Assembly: GCA_024138015.1 (NCBI GenBank)
Contig: JAMXBB010000004.1
Span: 75,567,443-75,631,442, forward strand
Direction of reading: 5' to 3'
Origin: Lumnitzera littorea
Taxonomy: Eukaryota; Streptophyta; Magnoliopsida; Myrtales; Combretaceae
DNA: 64,000 bases
Both the position numbers and the translations under genes were made by a program. This document shows, piece by piece, positions 55,017 through 64,000 of this stretch (the stretch's first letter is position 1; each line of letters opens with the position of its first letter). Below the pieces are notes generated by a model. That model had not been told where the DNA came from, made no database searches, and saw only the letters and a list, made by a program, of their open reading frames with translations.

Positions 55017-57426
55017 TTCTTTGGGTTTAAGATGAGATCAAGAAACGGATTGTAGATATCCATGTACACCATCTTGCTTTAGGGCAATTTACTGTTAAGG
55101 GAATCCACTATTGAGGAGAGATTGGTATTAAATGACTTTGCTAATCAGTTATAATTTTCTACACAAATATCTAAGTTCTCATTAGCAATACGTATCCAGC
55201 TAGTGGTGCATTCCATACTCCAATTTTTCTTGCCCCTAGGTCATATAGTTCCTTTCGTTAAAAAAAAAAAAAAATAGCAAATAAATTATAATTAGTATTG
55301 AAAATAAGTAGAATTGTCATGCCAAATGAAATCTTAAACGAATATAATATGGAAATTCATCATTTTTCAAATGTTTATAGGTTGGATAATCCTATATATC
55401 TATATGTTACTTTGGTAAGTACTTTAATGACTAAGATGAAAACGAACCACCATAATAGAAAATAAATTAAGTCGAAGCAAATGACACTAGATATTACCTT
55501 TAAGAAATCTGAAATAAGGCTAGCCATGAAGCTAGCATATTCTGGAATATCATACAGAGCTTGCCTCTCACCCTCCGTAAAATTTGTAATAACAATATCA
55601 TTAGTTGCTGCAAATATAAAAATAAGCTGTTTGCTAAAATGAAACTTGTTTTGTCTTCTCCAACCATGTTTTGCAAGTTTTCTATGTATTCTTTGGAATT
55701 TGATGGCTGATTAGATACTGACAATACATTCTATGAAAACAAATCAAGAAGAAGATAAGTAACTAAGAGATAAAATGTAGAGTATGGCAAAAAAATAAAG
55801 CATGAGTAATTACTTCAACAACTGGACGTAGAAAATAAATAAATAAAATCATCAAAGGAAAATTAAGCAATAAGAACTGCAAATTAATAGCAATTTGTTG
55901 ACAAATATTTCAATTACCGATTTATATTGGTAGTGCTTAAAAGTACTTACTATGTTATTTTGTAATGAGGTATATTTTGATGCTTTTGTTTTTTTATATT
56001 ACTGAATTTTAAATGTATCTTCATAGACAGCTTATAGCTATAATAACGAAAGAAAAAAAGGAAATTGGTGCAAAAAAAAAAAAAAAAAAACTTAATAAAA
56101 ATATAATTATTAATATAAAATGGTAACTATAGCATTTTTTTCGTAAATTGTAGTTCTAATTTTTCATATCTATTTTTGTACCTATAGATATAAGGTTCAA
56201 TTGAAGTAGTCATGTGCGTACTGCGTGAGTGATACACTACATGTGGCTTAAGGAAAGCGAAGCGAGAAAGACACTTGATGGGATGATTAAGAGAGAATAA
56301 GGCAGGGACAAGGAACATGCAATTTTAGTGTCTTAAATACATAAGTAATAAACAAGGTAACATTAGGGGACCTTAGGTATTCATCTTGTAGGTTGAGTGA
56401 GAGAGATCAATTCTTTGCTCGAATCACTTATTTAATCTTATAGAGCAATAGTTTTGTAGAGCATTATTATTTCTCTATTCTCTCTAAGATTTGCTAATGA
56501 GGAAGGAAGACTGGGTATTTATAGACTTTTGGGTAAGATAGCATTGGTCAGATCGTCTCAATGATCAACAGATGAGATGGAGCTTGATCAATTCATGGTT
56601 ATCTAAAGCGAGCTAGAATGGGCCTAAGGCCAGTAGTTTTCCTCATGAGTACATAAGTTTGCTTGAGAAAGGTTGGATATGAAGGACTAATCTAACGATC
56701 CCTATTTCGAGCTCACTAAGCTAATTCTCTCTAAATCATCCTAGTTATAGACTTTACTCTCTAGGCCCTATTATTTAGCCCAAAGAGTTAAATCAAATAA
56801 AAAGTGAGTTTGGCCCTATAACAATATAATAAATTCTCAGCTCTCTACAGTAGCGAATAACTATTTACCACTATCTTAGATGTCAAAGGATCATATCCTA
56901 TGCCACCTGAAGTAAAAGTAACTCCGGTGCTTAAATCTTTAGGTTGGAGATTTGGGTCCAAATATCCTATCACGATGCCTTTGATCCCTAATTTTTTCGC
57001 TAAAAAAAAAAATCTCGTTCATTAGTGAGTTTTTATGTAAAACTAAATAAATGATGAATGAGACAAGTTAAGCTAAAATAATTTAATGTTTGCTTCTTTT
57101 TATATATTTTTGTATCATAGGAAATAATGTACATTATTCAATTATACCGTTCAAGATAACCATTCGATGATAAGTAACTTAATATTACCGCTTATGTACA
57201 TGTACATATATATATACACATACACACATACACATACCTATGCATTATATCATATATGATGGATACAGTAACATTAGACCAGCCTCATTCCTGTATATAA
57301 TATTCGAAAATATGCATGCTTTAGTAAGAGATGTAAAAACATCACAAACATATTATGTTGCAAGGGACTTTGCCGTTGCTAAATCGTCCAGTTGCTATAC
57401 CTCCTGGATAATCCTTACCATATGGA

Positions 57427-57435
57427 GTGTAATCA
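57427..57435. repeat. Target duplication, left (diverged)
   Basis: GTGTAATCA, versus GTGTAATTA at the same place in lipase copy 1. Confidence 0.6.
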
Positions 57436-58152
57436 TAGTTGTCAAAATCGTGATTCTACAAGTTTACGATTTTAGAAAGCCTTTTCGAATTAACTTGCGT
57501 ATAAACTTTTTTTTTTTTTATGTAGAAACTTATATTTTTAATCGAGTTATTTGTAAACTCAGGAGAAACTTATGATTTTGACTGAGTTTATCGATTCTAC
57601 AAATCTAAGTTGAATGAGCTAAAACATAAGAAAATATAACTATGCTTTTATAAGCCATTAACTATTAGGGTATTACATCGTCTTCCCTATCCTATTTTAT
57701 TTTTTTTCTCTTAATCATTTATTTTATGTTCATAATCTTTACCTAGGTTTCAACTCTAATAGCAGATATTACAAGAAAAATTATATAATTCAGTTTATAC
57801 CATTAATAATTTGAAATGAGTTGAAATATTTGATTCTTTTTAGTTCATTATTTTTTTTTTCAAAAGAAAATAATGGAAAAAGTTTAGTTTCGACTTTGTT
57901 TATTTTTCTTCCATACGTGTTTAATTATATAGTATTAAGATTTTTTTTTTATAAAAAAGAACTTAATCTCTTCGTTTCTATATTTCCATTATATATTTCA
58001 AGTTTGAAATAACTATTATAAGTATCTCTATAGTTTTTTAAAGCTATTTTATATAATTTGTAGAAACTTATATTTCTATGTTTTGATTTTACATTCCTGT
58101 TCTACTAATCTTCTAGCAATTCTACATAGAATTACGAGTTTGGTAACCTTTA
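57436..58152. mobile_element. 717-bp terminal-inverted-repeat transposon in lipase exon 1
   Basis: Compared with copy 1, exon 1 of copy 2 is interrupted here. The ends form an imperfect inverted repeat: TTGTCAAAATCGTGATTCTA at the left and the complement of TAGAATTACGAGTTTGGTAA at the right (16 of 20 match). The flanks GTGTAATCA and GCGTAATTG both resemble GTGTAATTA of copy 1, so they look like a diverged 9-bp target duplication, which fits Mutator-like elements. It has no transposase, so it would be non-autonomous. The superfamily is inferred. Confidence 0.7.
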
Positions 58153-58161
58153 GCGTAATTG
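58153..58161. repeat. Target duplication, right (diverged)
   Basis: GCGTAATTG, versus GTGTAATTA in lipase copy 1. Confidence 0.6.
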
Positions 58162-59743
58162 CTCTTAGTAAGAGTTGCGAGGTCATTGTTATTGCTTGCG
58201 TGGACATTGGAATCACCAAATATTATCACTGCTAGTATGGTCTGATTGGGAGGTAAGTTTTTGCTTGCTCTGGCTGAGAGAAACATCAAGCAGAAATACA
58301 AAGACAAACATGACATAACATAGTTTAGTAACATTTTAAGAGACTTCATTATTGTTGCTAAAAGTCTACCCTTGCCTTTTCTCTCTCTGTATGTCTGTTT
58401 GCCTCTCACTCTCTTCGTTGTCCTCTAATATATCCGTCTATATATATATATATATATGTATAAGGAATATGCCTAAAAAGTAGCTAGTACTTTGGAACAA
58501 TGCTTTAGGCAATTATTTTACTGGAATGATGTTGCAACATGTATGATTTGAAGTATCTAGATTTGTATTTTAGCAACTAGGTTAAATGATTAATTTTAGA
58601 ATAAAAGTATCATCAATACTTAAGTTATATGCCTAACAAGTTGATTTATATATATATGTATATGTATATATTCTATTTGCTTAGCTAATAAATATATCGT
58701 TATATATATTTATATTATAATTACTTTTCCTAAATATTAGAAATATTGATTTTAAAGGCAATATTATCAACCCTCCACTTTCAAAATTATAATGCAAGTT
58801 TACTTAGATAACAAACATATACATAATTTGCATACATGACTAACAATTAAAGAAAGAAAAAAAATCACTTAACCATTGTAAGGAGAAAAAAAATGTATAA
58901 ACAATCTAAAAAGTACTTAAAAAAAAAATACAATTGCAGTAATACATTATAAATTTACTTATTAAATGTATAAAAAGATGGGAATCACATTTAGTTTGCT
59001 TCATCGAATAAGTAGCCACTTGCCTATAAAAATTATGAAAAATATATTAATTAGGGAATTTCGTATATGGTAAAGTAAAATGTTTTAATATGAAATATAA
59101 GGTACATTGTATGGACCACCAAAAACTTTAGAAAATGCATGGACTCCAACTTTATAAAAATTTAGCACTTAACCCTCGAAAAGTTGACAAGACAACTTCT
59201 ATGGAAGTTTTAGATGAGGTAGCAACACATAGGTGCTAAAAAGGTGTTTCTTAAATATATTTAATTAATTAATTTAAAAAAAGGAATAAAATCAAATACG
59301 ACTAGGCATGACCTCCTATATTTTGCTACTTTAACATGATAATATTTGATTAATCTTACATTACATTTGTGTACATTTCACTTATGATAAGTTAATCAAC
59401 CTTATTTCTTCTTTCAATCGTCTAGTAATTTCATCATTTATCACGATTGCCTACGTATATGTTAGGAACTTTATAAAGCATGTTTATGTGCCTTTCTTTC
59501 TCCATTTTTTTGTTATCAAAGATATACACAACTTAAGCAAAAGATTGTATATTTAAAATAACCAAACAAAACTTATCTATCTTATTGTTCATAAAATTGG
59601 AAAACATATCTATTTATTGATTTAATTTGCACTTATAACAATAGTTAAATATTAATGGAATCTACAAAATAGAGGAGGTAAACCCTTTTTTTCTTTTTAA
59701 TGGGTGGGGCCGAAGAAAGGAGGTAATTTGTAATGCCCTGCCT

Positions 59744-60130
59744 TCTAGATATTCGGTTAAAAATTTTTCTTAAACTTTTGGTGCCTAAAGGTGGTTTGTT
59801 ACTGGCATCCCTAAGTTAGGGATAAAACAAAACCAGTATCCAACTCACTATTCCACTACATACAACATTTGATTCCAAATCACTTTTTCTTCATCATAAT
59901 AATCAATAGCGAAAGTTTTACAATAGTGAGCCATACTTAGGCATTCGCTTAAAAATTTTTCTTAAACTTTCAGCTCTTGAAGACGGTTTGTTAGTTCCAT
60001 CCCTGAGTAAGGGATAAGGCATAACTTGTACCCAACCTACTATTCCACTTCATACAATATTTGATTCCAAATCACTTCTTATTCATCATAATAATCAGCA
60101 ACAAAAGTTTTAAAAAGGTAAGCCATATGT
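59744..60130. repeat. Local tandem duplication of about 195 bp inside unit 2
   Basis: Two units share TTAAAAATTTTTCTTAAACT, TAAGGGATAA-like text, CATTTGATTCCAAATCACTT-like text and TCATCATAATAATCA. Unit 1 of the large duplication has only one such unit (about 46,345-46,540), so this arose after, or was lost from, the other copy. Confidence 0.8.
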
Positions 60131-61584
60131 AGAGTATCACAGTGATATACATCTATACAGTATAATAATCCTTTAAAAGTACATACGTTTGACTAATGAT
60201 GCTGCACTAAATCTTTTGTAGGGTAACACCAACTTCCTTCTAGAAGAGCTGCCTTCGTGTACTCAAATTGTATCTTGAAGCTCATAACTTCTCTCAAAAG
60301 CATATCTTCGACTAGAATTTCGAAGTCTCCCTATCTTTATGGTACAGTTTTCTATCTAACTTATCCTTAACCTAAGGATAAGATAACTTATAAAATATGG
60401 ACTTCTTTCTAGCAATCACTTCAAATGATTAACATTTGGAATAATGTTAGTATCGAAAAAAGATTGAATGACATTATTTTAATTTATTCTTTTGTCCATC
60501 AAAGTTGTCATAAACCAAGAGTTATGGGTAAAAAGCTTAATAAATTAGAAGCTATTGAAGATATTATTTTCATTATTTCATGGTATTTGACTCAATTTCA
60601 TGTTCAAGAAAGTACCTTGAGACAACTTCAACATCTCTTCCACTAAATTTGACTATACAAAATACAAAACAAATCTTGATTTTTTAGAAAGGTTTAGAGC
60701 TTTATCTCTAAGGAGTCAAAGACAACCTTTTTCTCATAATTATACCACAACCAGAGTAATCTATTTTAAATACATATATAGTGAAACAAAACCATTTAAT
60801 TTAACAAATCATGGATATGACTCCAACTTTTTAATCACTTATTGGTGTTCCAAAATCAAATCAATGGAGCTTATACTTTTTTGGGATTTAAACAATTACA
60901 TGTAATTCATAAAAGGACATTCAAAATCTTAAAATATGAAGAATTATGAATTTACATGATAAGGAGATCATTTAAACATTTGAAAAATCTATAAAGTGTA
61001 GGATACCTTCGAAAAAGCATTCATCTCTGATGATGAAATTTAAAATTGTACCAATTACGAATTAACATAACTTTAACACAAAGCACCAATAACATCATTA
61101 TTGAGATCAAAAGAAAGCTTGTAAATTGTGTATTCATCGTAAATACCAAATTAAATCTATATATCTACAACATGGAAAAATCATAAAGATCGAGTACTTT
61201 ATGAATTAGCATATTTATACATCTCAAAGTGGATTTGTAAAGTCGAGGAATTTCACATGTTCTTAAAGTATATAATATAATTAAAATAACTTGTGAAAGG
61301 GTTTTCATTATAATGAACCCAACCAAGAGTATAGATACACATTATCCTTTTCCTCTATTCACGAAATATTAATTTCTAAACCTAACTAAAAATAGTTTCA
61401 AAGAAGGCTAATTTACATATTTGTCGTAAACACAAATACGAATGAATTTATCATTAAATATGTATTGGAAAAAATCCTTGGTTTAACTAATTTGGTCAAA
61501 GTCAAAACCAACAAAATTAGATTTTATAAATTCTAATTCAATTTTGACAAGTATAAAAGCAACAACTATAATTTGTATCTACAA

Positions 61585-61928
61585 TGGCTTTGATACTAAT
61601 TGTTGAAAATATGTATAAATAAAAAAAAAATAAATTTCATATAGATACAAGATTTATAGAATGTAAAACATGATATATCTCGAGAGCACGAGTAAGATTT
61701 ATCTACTTAGATTTAGGGAGAGATCCATCTCATAGTAGTGTTATTCTATATACAATTATAAAGAACGTGATAGAAGACCGTTCTCTTGCTAATAAGAAAT
61801 TTGTTTAAAACTATTTAGTAGAAGGACGATTTTTATATCCTTATCAGATGAGAGTAGGAATTTCTCATTAGATAACAAAGTGAGTAGTCATACCCATAAT
61901 GAGATATTCATATTAAAAGCTCGATTAC
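61585..61928 (-). repeat. Candidate LTR with primer-binding-like site (copy 2)
   Basis: Counterpart of the candidate at 48,045-48,387, with TAGTATCAAAGC at the inner side and TGTAATCGAGC at the outer side on the minus strand. Confidence 0.35.
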
Positions 61929-61931
61929 AAT

Positions 61932-63114
61932 GTTTATTTTGGTAAAGTGTCATAACTAAATAATAATTCGATAATTGATTTATTGATAATTTAAAGGAAT
62001 ATATTTTAAATAATTTATTAATGCTAATCTACATAATCAAATAATCTAACAGTGGGGGCTTAAATAATACACAAATGATATTATAGGATAGAAAATATAA
62101 TAAACTAAGCCCCAAGACTCGTATACTCAATAAATTCTCATTAAAACCAACATAAATTAGATTTTGTTGAATCCTCCAAAGATGCCTTTGCTATGTAATA
62201 TTTGGAATGGGTCATTTTTTGGGCCAAATTTGCATTGGGTCATGATGTCTCAATCACAATTTTGGCAATTTACTTTAAATCTATAAATTTGTTGATGTAG
62301 ACCCATTGCATGTAATAATGTGCATTTATTACTATTGTAATATATCGTTTTAAATTGTTGTTAACTAACTCCGACTCTATAGATGTAATTATTTGTATTT
62401 CACATTTTACTTGTTTTTGAAATTACTATTAACGGTGGGTTTAGTAACTTGTTTGTTCACATAGCAATTAATTGTAATATGAAGGTTAGTAAGAAAGTTG
62501 TCAAAGAAAAAATTTTGATGCGATATTTATAAAATTTAAGATTTATTTGATAATATATATATGCTCAAGAATATATGTATGCCGTTAGATATTTTTATTC
62601 TTCAACATTGAAAAATGGTTCATTAAGTATCATGTATTACATGTATAAATATCAATAAAATATTATTACGAATAATAATGAAATAGATAATTTTTAATTC
62701 AATTACTACTTATAATTTACACATGTCATACTTGGTATTTAATTTGCATAATACGTGTCATTTATTACCACACAATCCTTTCCTACCTCAATATTATATT
62801 GTTGTTACTTTCCATCCTTTTCATTCTCACTCGCGTGGCTAATCAAAAGCAGTGGGGGAAGTAGCCTCTGCTTATACCTTCCATATGGTAAGTGATTAAA
62901 TGTTGATAAACCACTGTTATAAGTTGTAAAACAAAGAAAACTATGCTACATATATCACTATTTAAGTATGTTACAATCTACATCAGATGATATTTATCCA
63001 TGGAAAGCTCGACATCTTCTGCCATGTTACATATGGGTCAATGTCATAGAACTCTTGATATTTCTACGAAAAAGAACTTTCGGAAACCTCTATCTAATAA
63101 TACCATGAAAAATG
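61932..63114. other. Intergenic and probable 3' UTR, no coding sequence seen
   Basis: AT-rich to about 62,780, then a more mixed sequence (62,800-63,114) directly downstream of the candidate terminal exon, which may be its 3' UTR. Confidence 0.45.
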
Positions 63115-63302
63115 CTACGAAATGTGGGTTCCAAGTGATAGGAAATCAAAATAGGGAGCGGTTGTCCTAAGTTTTTGTTCATCTATGGCGTCTTGATCCA
63201 CTTCCTCATCCTCCGTTCTGGCTTGATCTATTACCTCGCTGTTGGTTGATTCAGGATGTACATTGAGAAAGTCATAGAATTCCATTTGCTTAACTGCCTT
63301 AT
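63115..63302 (-). CDS. Candidate terminal exon of an unidentified host gene
   Basis: On the minus strand an acceptor (GGCATTATTACAG) is followed by an open frame to a stop: DKAVKQMEFYDFLNVHPEST, then SEVIDQARTEDEEVDQDAID, then LRTTAPYFDFLSLGTHIS. It is acidic and hydrophilic, with coding-like composition in AT-rich surroundings. The first codon would be completed by the previous exon, which must lie further right and was not found before the window end. I do not recognise the family. Confidence 0.45.
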
Positions 63303-64000
63303 CTGTAATAATGCCATGCAAAAGAATGATTGATTAGAAAAGTCTGAAAAAAAAAAAAAAATCGTTAGTTCGTAAGATTGAAAAACAATGAAAAAAATGT
63401 TTTATACTCTTAATAATTTAGCTAGTGTAATTGTTAAATGCCTGCTAGTAACTAAAAGTTATTATTATTTTTTTTTTTCCATTAAAACGTTCTAGCATGA
63501 TGCCAATTCTCTTATTTTCCTTTTTATGTCGAATGATTAGGGATTTTGAGCATCGTTTGTTGAATCGCATTGATGATCGACAACCAAAATAAGTTCCCCC
63601 TACATCCTAAGTTTCGTATCTATTAAAAATTTATTTGTTATCCTAAGTGAATTAGGGATTCGGTTTTTCATTAACAAATAGCTGAAAAGCATCACCTTTT
63701 TAATTTCTTACCACGATTAGAATAAAAATATACGCAAAGAAAAAATCAATGTTTATAATACAGTAGTAGTTCCTAAAAAAAATGAAAAAAGCAATTATGA
63801 CTTTAAAATAGTGATGGTTTATAAATAGTTGTTGCTGTTACTTATAATTTATAGTAGCAGTTCTATTTTTAATAAACAAATTTTTTAAATTATTTTTAGC
63901 AATAGCTTATATATGAAGATACTTTTAAAAAATTTGAAATATAAAAGATTATTATCGAATATATTTTACTATTGTTGGTAAGTAATGGTTATATAAAGGT
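63303..64000. other. Probable intron or flanking DNA, no exon seen
   Basis: A- and T-rich tracts (63,349, 63,470). If the exon at 63,115-63,302 is real, this is intron on the minus strand. Confidence 0.4.

Larger units (their letters stand above)
53301..58349 (-). pseudogene. GDSL esterase/lipase copy 2 (EXL-like), five exons, disabled
   Basis: Start ATG at 58,349. Exon 1 has a hydrophobic leader (LLNYVMSCLSLYFCLMF) and VIIFGDSNVHASNNND, in which the usual D-x-G-NN reads H-x-S-NN. The exon is split by a 717-bp element and resumes at about 57,427. Exon 2 (about 57,000-56,870) carries GYLDPNLQPKDLS-like text and GVTF. Exon 3 (55,719-55,500) has YIENLQNMVGEDKTSF and then a frameshift, with TNDIVITNFTEGERQALYD in the new phase. 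Exon 4 (about 55,254-55,017) starts ELYDLGARKIGVW and has stops before VYMDIYNPFLDLILNPKKYG. Exon 5 ends with CWGTGNVEVISLCN and FWDRFHPTEKAYR, keeping the catalytic DxxH-type Asp and His. It cannot make a normal enzyme. Confidence 0.88.
55632..61931. repeat. Segmental duplication, unit 2
   Basis: Collinear with 43,045-48,390. It is longer mainly because of the 717-bp element in exon 1 and a local tandem duplication near 59,940. The right edge again falls at GATTACAAT. Confidence 0.9.

Noticed and set aside
60425..60646. Plus-strand frame of 73 codons, similar frame near 46,920
   Set aside because: The copy in unit 1 is interrupted and I see no family; it is probably part of the duplicated non-coding repeat.

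Overview
The window looks like nuclear DNA from a flowering plant, most likely a eudicot. The evidence is plant-type LTR retrotransposons primed by initiator-methionine tRNA, an intron-containing GDSL lipase of the EXL type, an R2R3-MYB exon, AT-rich intergenic DNA and long stretches of decayed repeats. I cannot name the species. There is no bacterial-style operon, rRNA or CRISPR. I see no intact, uninterrupted protein-coding gene that lies wholly inside the window.

Layout. 1-17,000 is a nest of minus-strand Ty1/copia elements. A Sirevirus-like copia with a decayed envelope-like reading frame fills 1 to about 7,266. It abuts or sits inside an older copia (here copia C: 7,267-7,437 and 14,406-16,350). 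Copia C is split by copia B, which has 83-bp LTRs (7,438-14,405). Copia B is itself split by a plus-strand Ty3/gypsy element (8,057-12,471). A copia reverse-transcriptase scrap (copia D) follows at 16,385-17,000. The stretch 17,001-20,050 has lower TE content and may hold the 3' end of a host gene. 20,051-29,700 is decayed repeat DNA with one recognisable gypsy-type LTR and a poly-G/N assembly gap.

About 29,700-42,960 is a second nest. A minus-strand gypsy (gypsy E) is cut by a plus-strand copia (copia F, 32,180-36,510), by an LTR piece (36,511 to about 37,300), and by a plus-strand solo LTR of about 3.1 kb (38,185-41,259) with a perfect 5-bp target-site duplication inside the gag gene.

42,960-61,931 holds two diverged copies of a segment carrying a GDSL esterase/lipase gene on the minus strand. 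Both copies look dead. Copy 1 has lost its start ATG and its 3' exons, where gypsy E begins. Copy 2 keeps recognisable pieces of five exons but has frameshifts, stops and a 717-bp inverted-repeat transposon in exon 1. Between the copies lies a MYB R3-domain exon without a visible first exon. The last 2 kb contains what looks like the terminal exon of an unidentified minus-strand gene running off the right edge.

The retroelements would each have used their own gag, protease, integrase and reverse transcriptase for copying through RNA, but every one seen here carries stops, frameshifts or deletions. The value of the window is its readable order of insertions. I did not find a convincing new functional system. 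The closest candidates are the Sirevirus envelope-like remnant and the duplication whose edge falls on an LTR-like terminus.
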